From Bog-113 sp965226755 (GTDB taxonomy: Bacteria > Acidobacteriota > Terriglobia > Bryobacterales > Bryobacteraceae): DNA of 64,000 nucleotides. Shown one piece after another: positions 33,881 to 41,427 of the stretch (position 1 is the first letter of the stretch; every line of letters starts with the position of its first letter). The notes beneath the pieces are model-generated. The model ran no database searches and was not told where the DNA came from. It saw nothing but the letters and a program-made list of their open reading frames with translations. The translations under genes and the position numbers were made by a program. The stretch covers positions 186,001-250,000 of the forward strand of contig CBDDDT010000007.1 in NCBI GenBank assembly GCA_965226755.1. Direction: 5' to 3'.

Positions 33881-36634
33881 TCAATTCGCCGAATCGGACA
33901 CATCGTCGATTAGAAACGTGGTCGTTTTCTCGTAATCCGTCGTAGCGTGGAAAACGATCTCGATCGTCTCACCCGCGTACTGGCTAAGATCGATAGTCGC
34001 CGGCTGGAAATACTTGCCGCTGACGTTGCCGTCGGACTCGGAATCCGTGTTGCTCAGTGTGAGCGGCGTGGCGAGCAGCGTCCCGCTGCTGTTATGGACC
34101 TCCACATAGAGAAAGTCGTATTTGGTCGCGCTGGTTTCCTGGGTCGTGATGTTCACCCAGAATGTCAGCGGGGCCGAAGTAGCTCCCGCGGGAACCGTAA
34201 TGGTTTGGGTTAGCGTGTCGGTCTCATTGTTATAGGCGCCCAGGCGGGCATAATTCTTTCCCGTATGCGGATATGTGCCGTCCACAACGATCACGTTATG
34301 ACTGTTGCTGTTGGTGGTGGCGGTCCAGCCTGGAGCGCTGTCCCCGGACTTCGTGGCGGACTCGAATCCCCCATCCACAATGAGCTGCGCGCCGCCGGAA
34401 CCCGAAACCGTGAGCGCAAGCGTGGTGGTCGCCGTTTGTCCGCCGCCGGTTCCGGAAACGGTGATCGTGGAAGTTCCGGCGCCCGCGGAAGCACTGGCCG
34501 TCAAGGTCAGCGTGGACGTGCCCGAGCCGGGGGCGGCAATGCTGGCGGGATTGAAACTCGAGGTCACTCCAGAGGGCAATCCGCTCGCGGACAAAGAGAC
34601 GGCCGCGTCGAAGTCACCCGTGAGCGTGCTCGTAATAGTGGTCGATCCGGCTGCCCCGGCTGCGATGGAGAGCGACGCCGGGTTAGCCGAAAGGCTGAAA
34701 CCCGCGGTACCCGCCGTAACTGTCAAACTGATGGTGACGGTGTGAGAGATGCCTCCGCCGGCGCCAGTGACGCTTATCGAGTAAGTGCCCGCGGCGGCTG
34801 CGGCGGTCGAAGAAAGAGTAAGTGTCGAACTGCCCGCGCCAGGCGCCGCGATGGTCACCGGATTGAAGGCCGCCGTGACACCGGAAGGCAGCCCAGCCGC
34901 CGAGAAACTGATGGCGGAATCGAAACCGCCGGCAACCGTGGTCGTCAAAGCCGAGCTTCCGCTGCCGCCCGCGGCGATCGTCACGGATGCGGGATTGGCC
35001 GCGACCGTAAAGCTGGGAGTGGCGGCGGACGCGACCGTGAGAGCGATCGTGGTGGTGCTGGTGACTCCTCCGCCGTTCCCTGTGATCGTCACGGTAAACG
35101 TGCCGGGGGTTGCCGACGCGCTCGCGGTAAGCGTCAGCGTGGAGCTGCCGGCGCCAGGCGCCGCGATGGAAGCGGGATTGAAGCCGGCCGTTACTCCTGA
35201 TGGGAGTCCGCTCGCCGAAAGCGCGACGGCTGCGTCGAATCCGCCCGAAACCGTACTGCTTACGATCGAAGTTCCTGAACTCCCCTGATTAATCGAGATC
35301 GATGAAGGCGAGGCGGAAAGCGAGAATGCGGGCGTGCCTCCGCTGACGGTCAGGGTGATGACGGTATTCTCGATTAACCCGCCGCCCGTGCCAAGGAGCG
35401 TGATCGCGTATGATCCGGCCGCGGCGGATGCCGCCGCTTTAAACGTCACGGTCGATGTTCCTTTGCCGCCGGTCAGCGCGGCCGGGTTGAATGCAGCCGT
35501 AACTCCGGAAGGCAATCCGCTCGCCGACAATGTAACCGTGGAAGTGAAGCCGCTGGTGGGCGCGCCAGTCAGAGTCGCCGTCACGGAGGAGCCCGCGCTT
35601 ACCGAAAGCGTGGCTGTATTGGAACTGATCGTGAAATCGGAAAACTTGCTGCCCGTATAGGCAGTACCGCCCGCGAAATCGCCGCTTAAGGTCTGGTTGA
35701 GCGACGACATGATCGGCCCATTATTAAATATCAGTCCGAGTTCCCGATTTTCCGTGAGAGAAGCGTTGGAGAAGTTTTCGGAACCGACGAACACCGAAGC
35801 CGTGGAATAGCCGTAGTCCGCCAAAATCACCTTGGCGTGGATGTACAGGGGCGCGGTTTCGGCATAGGTGGAGACTTCCCCGCCCGCCGAAACGATCTGC
35901 TTCAGTTCGCTGGCGTAGTCGGTGGGATCCGTCATGATGACCTGGACGTTCACGCCCCGCTGGGCCGCGCTGGACAAGGCATTCACGATCGCGGTGTCGC
36001 TCATCTCCTCGTTCTCGACTTGCAGAGTGTATTTTGCCGAGTTAATGAGGCTGACCATCGAGGTCTGCGAATTCGTGGGACTCCACACCAGGTCGTCGCC
36101 GTTGGGCGGAGTGATCGCCGCGTTCGTGAAATCGGCGTTAAAGGTGGTTTCGATCGCGGCGACGTCGTTCGGATCGTTCTCGATCACCGCGAAGTCGCGG
36201 CTCGTTGAATAATATTGGGTAGTCAAATTGAGCGTCATGATCGCCGAAGTCGCGCTGTCGACCGTGATCGTCTTCTGGTGCGTTGCGGCGTAGGCGGGAT
36301 TCGCCCAGTGCACAGACACGCCGTGGTCCGCCAGGTAGGTGTAAGCCGCTTGATTGTTCGACTTCTCCAGATTCTGATCGAGGATCACACGCACGGCGAC
36401 GCCGTTGGAAACCGCCGTCGCAAGCAGTTGCTCGAAGGTGGTGTCGTTCAGTTCGTACATGGTCATGTCGATCGTGTGTTTTGCCGAACTGGCCAGGTTG
36501 TAGATCGCGGTCAGCCCCTGATTGGGCTCGGTGACCAGAGTGTACGTCGTGGCGGCGCCGGCGCGCGTTGTGCCCGCGGAGCAAAAAAGGAAAATAGATG
36601 CCGCAATAAGAAACCGCTTAGCGAAAATGCTCAA
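33881..36634 (-). CDS. Secreted phospholipase D-like protein with four Ig-like repeats
   Basis: 917 residues. The TTG start at 36634 is supported by AAGGAG. Signal peptide to about residue 28. The phospholipase D domain (about 30-350) has two HKD motifs, HQKTITVD and HAKVILAD, both matching HxKxxxxD, plus FVGSENFSNASLTENRELG. Then come four ~95-residue Ser/Thr/Ala/Gly-rich repeats, each with a 'SGLPSGVTAxFNP' core, and a C-terminal jelly-roll-like domain (GGFESATKSGDSAPGW... ETIEIVFHATTDYEKTTTFLIDDV). The first domain would cleave phosphodiesters, a lipid or nucleic acid; the rest looks made for surface or carbohydrate attachment. The repeats are visible at DNA level as degenerate ~280-bp units. 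Confidence 0.88.
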   Translation of the reverse strand: MSIFAKRFLIAASIFLFCSAGTTRAGAATTYTLVTEPNQGLTAIYNLASSAKHTIDMTMYELNDTTFEQLLATAVSNGVAVRVILDQNLEKSNNQAAYTYLADHGVSVHWANPAYAATHQKTITVDSATSAIMTLNLTTQYYSTSRDFAVIENDPNDVAAIETTFNADFTNAAITPPNGDDLVWSPTNSQTSMVSLINSAKYTLQVENEEMSDTAIVNALSSAAQRGVNVQVIMTDPTDYASELKQIVSAGGEVSTYAETAPLYIHAKVILADYGYSTASVFVGSENFSNASLTENRELGLIFNNGPIMSSLNQTLSGDFAGGTAYTGSKFSDFTISSNTATLSVSAGSSVTATLTGAPTSGFTSTVTLSASGLPSGVTAAFNPAALTGGKGTSTVTFKAAASAAAGSYAITLLGTGGGLIENTVITLTVSGGTPAFSLSASPSSISINQGSSGTSIVSSTVSGGFDAAVALSASGLPSGVTAGFNPASIAAPGAGSSTLTLTASASATPGTFTVTITGNGGGVTSTTTIALTVASAATPSFTVAANPASVTIAAGGSGSSALTTTVAGGFDSAISFSAAGLPSGVTAAFNPVTIAAPGAGSSTLTLSSTAAAAAGTYSISVTGAGGGISHTVTISLTVTAGTAGFSLSANPASLSIAAGAAGSTTITSTLTGDFDAAVSLSASGLPSGVTSSFNPASIAAPGSGTSTLTLTASASAGAGTSTITVSGTGGGQTATTTLALTVSGSGGAQLIVDGGFESATKSGDSAPGWTATTNSNSHNVIVVDGTYPHTGKNYARLGAYNNETDTLTQTITVPAGATSAPLTFWVNITTQETSATKYDFLYVEVHNSSGTLLATPLTLSNTDSESDGNVSGKYFQPATIDLSQYAGETIEIVFHATTDYEKTTTFLIDDVSDSAN

Positions 36635-36787
36635 TTTGTCTCCTTACAAATGCGTGAACGAAAGGCCTTAAAGCAGGTCTGCATTGTATACGATACTTTA
36701 AAATGACGGGCGCGATGGAGAAGAATTTCGCGAGACCGTCGCCATGCGCGCCGAGACGTGACGTCGTTGACCTGCGGCCGCCTCCCG

Positions 36788-36807
36788 GACACGCCTGCGG
36801 GCACTCT
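36788..36807. repeat. Target-site duplication, left of the ISNCY element
   Basis: GACACGCCTGCGGGCACTCT occurs here and again at 38514-38533. Three bases at its left edge could instead belong to the element end, so the true duplication is 17-20 bp. Confidence 0.8.
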
Positions 36808-38513
36808 GTCACCGCAAAGTGATAATGTCCGCTTAGCGCAAAGTAAAAATGTCCTCTTGACAGCCTGTACTGGGAGGTGTGCAGGAAGGACAACTACTGA
36901 TGACGCAAGCCGAGCGAGATCGGCTGGTGACGTTGCGTAAGGCCAGCAAGGGCCTGATTACGCAACGTCAAGCAGGCTTGGAGCTCGATGTGAGTGCTCG
37001 CCAAGTGCGCCGGCTGGTAACGGCCCTTCGGAAACACGGCGACCGGGCGGTTGTCCACGGGTCGAAACAGAAACCGTCGCCGCGGAAAATTCCCGAGCAG
37101 GTCCGGCAGAAAGCGCTGGAGATTTTGGGCTCCGATGTGTATCGGGGGTTTGGACCGACCTTGGCCGCCGAGTATCTGGCGGCGCGGCACGCGATTCCGG
37201 CCAGCCGTGAAACGGTGCGGCAGTGGATGGTCGGGGCCGGATTGTGGCGACGGCACAAGCAGACGGTGGGATCCGTGCATCGATGGCGCGCGCGGCGCAG
37301 CCTGAGCGGCGAGCTGGTGCAGTGGGACACCAGCGAGCATGACTGGCTGGAAGGGCGGGGCCAGCGGATGTATTTGATCGCGATGATCGATGACGCGACC
37401 AGCCGGATGTATGCGCGGTTTGTGACGAGCGATTCGACGGAAGAAAACCTGCGGACGCTGGAAGGATATGTGCGGGCTTACGGACGGCCCTTGGCGTTCT
37501 ATACCGATAAGGCGAGCCTTTTTCAGGTTTCCGAGAAGCGGTTCCGGGATGAGCCCGGCGTGGACAAGGATCCGGTCGAGAGGCCGCCCACGCAGATTGG
37601 CCGGGCGCTGCGTGAGCTGGATATCGTGTGGATCGGGGCGCACAGCCCGCAAGCCAAGGGACGGGTGGAGCGCGGGTTCTCGACCGCGCAGGACCGCTTG
37701 GTCAAGGGGATGCGCGTGGCCGGGATTCAAAGTCTGGAGGAAGCGAATCGCTATCTGGAAGCCGAGTTTCTGCCGTGGTGGAACCGCACTCTGACGGTGC
37801 TGCCGGCGAGTGAGGGCGATGCCCACCGGTCAGCGGAGAAGTACGATTTGGCATCGATTCTGAGCGTGATTAGCGCCCGCCAGGTCAGGAGCGACTACAC
37901 GCTGCAGTTCGAAGCGCGGACCTTTGGAATTCAACGGGCGTCGATACGGCCGCGATTGCGCGGAGCGAAGGTGCGCGTGGAGAAACGTCTGGACGGAACG
38001 GTGGCGGTCCGTTACGGCGAGGGATATCTGGCGATCGCAGAGATCGAGCAGCCGGCCAAAGCCGAACCGCGGCCCAAGCCCGCGACTGTCCAGCCGCCGC
38101 GCGGGAGCAATGCGGGAGCGAAGAGCCAGTGGATGAAGAGCTTCAGCGTGCGTGGCGGCCCCAGTCTGGAGAAGGCGATTGCGATTGCGAATGCAACGGC
38201 CGGATGACGCCACCAGCGGCCGAAGGCAAACGGAGGCCGGGCTGACGCCCGGCGTCTCTCGCGTTGATTTATCCAAGGCGCTCGCTCGGGAGCTTCACCG
38301 AAGAATGCGGCTCAAACAGAAACCCCTTGGGATTTTGGTTCCCAAGGGGCGTTGCCGATTCTTCGGAGCCAGTCCGTCGCTTCGGCCTTGGATCTCCGGC
38401 CGGGACGCGACTCCCAGTCAGATCGTTTGCAAGCTAACATGCATGCCCAAAGAGCCAGCCACAAAGAGGACATTTTCACTTTGCAGAGTAAACGGACATT
38501 TTCACTTTGCGTT
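36808..38513 (+). mobile_element. ISNCY/IS1202-like insertion sequence, apparently complete
   Basis: About 1.7 kb with one transposase gene. The ends are inverted repeats of about 50 bp: the left (36808-36858) and the reverse complement of the right (38464-38516) both read GTCA-CGCAAAGTGA-AATGTCC...GCAAAGT-AAAATGTCCTCTT. Each contains two copies of a GCAAAGTGAAAATGTCC unit, the likely transposase sites. Perfect long flanking duplications and an open transposase frame indicate recent, possibly functional insertion. IS1202-type elements are known for unusually long target duplications, which fits. Confidence 0.9.
36900..38207 (+). CDS. ISNCY-family transposase
   Basis: 435 residues from ATG 36900, preceded by AGGAAGGA. 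N-terminal helix-turn-helix (LVTLRKASKGLITQRQAGLELDVSARQVRRLVTAL), a second DNA-binding region (RETVRQWMVGAGLW), and an RNase H-like DDE core: first Asp in VQWDTSEHDWL, second in AFYTDKASLF, Glu in GRVERGFSTAQDRLV. A basic, Pro-rich C-terminus follows. No frameshift or premature stop, so it should be active on the flanking inverted repeats. Confidence 0.93.
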   Translation: MTQAERDRLVTLRKASKGLITQRQAGLELDVSARQVRRLVTALRKHGDRAVVHGSKQKPSPRKIPEQVRQKALEILGSDVYRGFGPTLAAEYLAARHAIPASRETVRQWMVGAGLWRRHKQTVGSVHRWRARRSLSGELVQWDTSEHDWLEGRGQRMYLIAMIDDATSRMYARFVTSDSTEENLRTLEGYVRAYGRPLAFYTDKASLFQVSEKRFRDEPGVDKDPVERPPTQIGRALRELDIVWIGAHSPQAKGRVERGFSTAQDRLVKGMRVAGIQSLEEANRYLEAEFLPWWNRTLTVLPASEGDAHRSAEKYDLASILSVISARQVRSDYTLQFEARTFGIQRASIRPRLRGAKVRVEKRLDGTVAVRYGEGYLAIAEIEQPAKAEPRPKPATVQPPRGSNAGAKSQWMKSFSVRGGPSLEKAIAIANATAG

Positions 38514-38533
38514 GACACGCCTGCGGGCACTCT
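38514..38533. repeat. Target-site duplication, right of the ISNCY element
   Basis: Second copy of the sequence at 36788-36807. Its last base is the first T of the perR -35 hexamer, so the element lies exactly at the promoter's edge. Confidence 0.8.
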
Positions 38534-38563
38534 TGACAAACTCTCGAATTAGAAATAGTCTAA
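38533..38563 (+). promoter_or_regulatory. perR promoter with PerR-box-like palindrome
   Basis: -35 TTGACA (38533-38538), 17-bp spacer, -10 TAGTCT (38556-38561). The inverted repeat TTAGA-AATAG-TCTAA (38549-38563) overlaps the -10 box and resembles Fur/PerR boxes. Transcription would begin about 7 bases downstream, within 1-3 bases of the perR ATG (38570), giving a leaderless or near-leaderless mRNA. Autoregulation is inferred. Confidence 0.65.
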
Positions 38564-38569
38564 ATACTG

Positions 38570-39004
38570 ATGGACCCGGAGGCAATCAAGCGGTCTTTGG
38601 AAGCCAGCGGATTGCGCTGCACGCCGCAACGCTTCGCGGTGATGGCTTTCTTGCTGGGGCACAACCGGCACCCCACGGCCGCGGAAATCTTCGAAGCCGT
38701 GAATCGCGCGGATCCACGATCTTCGAGGGCCACAACCTATAACAATTTGCGGGATCTGGTGGAGAAGGGGTTGGTGCGGGAAGTGGCCGTCGAAGGCCGC
38801 GGGGCGCGGTTTGATGCGAAGGGGGTGCTGCATCACCACTTCATCTGCGACCGCTGCGGCAATGTCGAGGACGTCGAGTGGTACGAAGTTCCCGGGCCTG
38901 CCGCCGGCTCCCTTGGAAAGCGGATTGTTCGCGAGTGCGAACTTATTTTTCGGGGGCTCTGTACGAAGTGCGCTCCGAAGCGCGGTTCTGGCTCAGTCTC
39001 GTAG
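38570..39004 (+). CDS. perR: Fur-family peroxide-responsive repressor (PerR-like)
   Basis: 144 residues. Winged helix: LRCTPQRFAVMAFLLGHNRHPTAAEIFEAVN... SRATTYNNLRDLVEKGLV. The dimerisation domain has a regulatory His cluster (LHHHFIC) and two zinc-binding CxxC pairs (CDRC and CTKC). The katG gene follows 43 bp downstream on the same strand, which points to peroxide sensing rather than iron uptake. PerR proteins lose DNA binding when a metal-ligand His is oxidised by H2O2. There is no ribosome-binding site before the ATG, consistent with the near-leaderless promoter. Confidence 0.88.
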   Translation: MDPEAIKRSLEASGLRCTPQRFAVMAFLLGHNRHPTAAEIFEAVNRADPRSSRATTYNNLRDLVEKGLVREVAVEGRGARFDAKGVLHHHFICDRCGNVEDVEWYEVPGPAAGSLGKRIVRECELIFRGLCTKCAPKRGSGSVS

Positions 39005-39047
39005 TCTTTATCACACTTTGGTAAGTCATTCGAAGGAAGAGGAACAT

Positions 39048-41306
39048 ATGGAGAAACAGTTCGAAGTCGCCGTGGGGGAACCCGTTACCGACGATCGGGG
39101 CCAAGACTCGTCAGCCGAAGCTAAGTGCCCCTTCGCCGCCGGCGGCCGCAAAAACGTAAAGACAGGGACGCGGTCAAACGCGGACTGGTGGCCTAATCAG
39201 CTGAACGTCAAGATCTTGCACCAACACTCTCCGCTGTCCGATCCCATGGGCGAGGCGTTCAATTATGCCAGGGAGTTCGAGAGCCTTGACTTGGACGCCG
39301 TAATCAAGGATCTGCACGCTTTGATGACGACATCGCAAGAGTGGTGGCCCGCGGACTACGGCCACTACGGTCCGTTGTTCATTCGTATGGCGTGGCATAG
39401 CGCGGGCACTTACCGCATCGCCGACGGCCGAGGAGGCGCCGGTTCCGGATCACAGCGTTTTGCGCCGCTGAACAGCTGGCCGGATAATGTGAGCCTCGAC
39501 AAAGCGCGACGGCTGCTGTGGCCGATCAAACAAAAGTACGGCCGGAAACTTTCCTGGGCCGACCTCATGATTCTTACGGGCAATGTCGCGCTGGAGTCGA
39601 TGGGATTCAAGACCTTCGGTTTCGGCGGCGGGCGCGAAGACATATGGGAGCCGGAAGAAGACATCTACTGGGGGCCTGAGACGAAGTGGCTGGGAGACGA
39701 GCGGTATCGCGGCGACCGGCAGCTCGACAATCCTCTCGCCGCCGTTCAGATGGGTCTTATTTATGTCAACCCGGAAGGGCCGAACAGCAACCCGGATCCG
39801 GTCGCCGCGGCCAGGGACATCCGAGAGACATTCGGACGGATGGCGATGAATGACGAGGAGACGGTCGCGCTGATCGCCGGCGGACACACGTTCGGCAAAG
39901 CCCACGGCGCCGCCGAACCGAGCACTTATATGGGGCCAGAACCCGAGGGTTCCGGTATCCAAGATCAAGGCCTGGGGTGGATCAACACCTTCGGAAACGG
40001 CAATGGCGCGCACACGATCACCAGCGGTTTGGAGGGCGCATGGACCACCAATCCGGTGAAATGGGACAACAATTACTTCGACAACCTGTTCGGCTATGAA
40101 TGGGAACTTACGAAGAGTCCGGCGGGCGCTCACCAATGGACACCCACGGACCCATCGGCGGCGGGCACCGTCCCGGATGCTCACGTTCCGTCGAAGAAGC
40201 ACGCCCCGATGATGTTCACGACGGATCTGGCGCTGAAAGTGGATCCGACTTACGCGAAGATTGCGAAGCGCTTCCACGAGAACCCGGAGGTATTCGCGGA
40301 AGAGTTCTCCAAGGCTTGGTTCAAGCTGACTCACCGCGACATGGGGCCTGTCTCGCGGTACCTTGGCCCGCTGGTTCCCGCGGAGCCGCTGTTGTGGCAG
40401 GATCCCATTCCCGCAGTGACTCATGAACTGATCGGGGAGGAAGATGTCGCCGCCCTGAAGGCTAAGATCCTCGCGTCCGGACTTTCTATCTCCCAACTGG
40501 TTACGACCGCTTGGGCTTCGGCCGCAACCTTCCGCGGCAGTGATAAGCGCGGCGGGACGAACGGGGCCCGCATTCGCCTGTCGCCCCAGAAGTATTGGGA
40601 AGTCAATCAGCCCGCTGAGCTAGCGAAAGTTCTTGCGGCGCTGGAGGCGATTCAGAAGGATTTCAACGGCGCGCACTCCGGCGGAAAGAACGTCTCGCTT
40701 GCCGACCTGATCGTCCTGGGCGGGTGCGCGGCCGTCGAGGCAGCTGCGAAGAAGGCCGGCTTCGACGTGACCGTTCCATTCCAGCCGGGGCGCACGGACG
40801 CAACGCAAGAGCAGACCGATGTGTCTTCGTTCGCCGTACTGGAGCCGGTCGCGGACGGGTTCCGCAATTACCTGCGGAAGGGACATGAGGGATATGCCGC
40901 CGAGTTGCTGTTGGATCGGGCTAACCTGCTGACTCTGACCGCTCCCGAAATGACGGTTCTGATGGGAGGCTTGCGCGCTCTCGGCGCAAACTTCGGCCAC
41001 TCTCAACTGGGTGTTTTTACGAAGCGACCGGAGACTTTGACAAACGATTTCTTTGTCAACCTGCTGGACATGAACACGAAGTGGGAGAAGTCCGCCAAAT
41101 CGGAGGGCGTGTTGGAAGGGCGCGACCGGGCGACCGGCGACATCAAGTGGACGGGCAGCGTCGTTGATCTCGTCTTCGGTTCCAACTCTCAACTGCGAGC
41201 CGTCGCGGAAGTCTATGCCTGCAACGACTCGCAGGAGGCGTTCGTAAATGACTTTGCGGCGGCGTGGAACAAGGTGATGAACCTGGATCGCTTCGACCTC
41301 GCGTAA
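39048..41306 (+). CDS. katG: Catalase-peroxidase KatG
   Basis: 752 residues from ATG 39048 (GAAGAGGAAC upstream). The frame is open further upstream but overlaps perR and lacks homology. Bifunctional haem enzyme: catalase and broad peroxidase. Distal site Arg113-Trp116-His117 in RMAWHSAGTYR, proximal His280 in GGHTFGKAH, and Tyr239 (LIYVNPEGP), the partner of the Met-Tyr-Trp adduct needed for catalase activity. N- and C-terminal halves are the usual duplicated peroxidase domains. No signal peptide, so cytoplasmic. Probably derepressed with perR by peroxide. Confidence 0.97.
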   Translation: MEKQFEVAVGEPVTDDRGQDSSAEAKCPFAAGGRKNVKTGTRSNADWWPNQLNVKILHQHSPLSDPMGEAFNYAREFESLDLDAVIKDLHALMTTSQEWWPADYGHYGPLFIRMAWHSAGTYRIADGRGGAGSGSQRFAPLNSWPDNVSLDKARRLLWPIKQKYGRKLSWADLMILTGNVALESMGFKTFGFGGGREDIWEPEEDIYWGPETKWLGDERYRGDRQLDNPLAAVQMGLIYVNPEGPNSNPDPVAAARDIRETFGRMAMNDEETVALIAGGHTFGKAHGAAEPSTYMGPEPEGSGIQDQGLGWINTFGNGNGAHTITSGLEGAWTTNPVKWDNNYFDNLFGYEWELTKSPAGAHQWTPTDPSAAGTVPDAHVPSKKHAPMMFTTDLALKVDPTYAKIAKRFHENPEVFAEEFSKAWFKLTHRDMGPVSRYLGPLVPAEPLLWQDPIPAVTHELIGEEDVAALKAKILASGLSISQLVTTAWASAATFRGSDKRGGTNGARIRLSPQKYWEVNQPAELAKVLAALEAIQKDFNGAHSGGKNVSLADLIVLGGCAAVEAAAKKAGFDVTVPFQPGRTDATQEQTDVSSFAVLEPVADGFRNYLRKGHEGYAAELLLDRANLLTLTAPEMTVLMGGLRALGANFGHSQLGVFTKRPETLTNDFFVNLLDMNTKWEKSAKSEGVLEGRDRATGDIKWTGSVVDLVFGSNSQLRAVAEVYACNDSQEAFVNDFAAAWNKVMNLDRFDLA

Positions 41307-41427
41307 GTTCCTCGCGGTCAGGCGCTGTTCTTAACGCGCGTGGCTGGCGCGCAACTTACTCGGCCGTGAAGGGGCGGCTTACCCGCAAAGGTCAGCCGCC
41401 CGATCGCTCACCTGGCGTAAACTGAAA

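Noticed and set aside
34385..35650. Possible CRISPR or minisatellite array
   Set aside because: The ~280-bp periodicity is the in-frame Ig-like repeats of the phospholipase D protein; units are long, divergent and without spacers.
36894..37826. A 310-codon frame opposite the ISNCY transposase
   Set aside because: Shadow of the transposase; no coding features.
38811..39047. An upstream-extended start for katG
   Set aside because: It would overlap perR by almost 200 bp and adds 79 residues unlike catalase-peroxidases; ATG 39048 has a good ribosome site.
41340..41405. Hairpin GGGCGGCT/AGCCGCCC after katG as a terminator
   Set aside because: The stem is good but the loop is long and no T-run follows on the plus strand; not confident enough to list.
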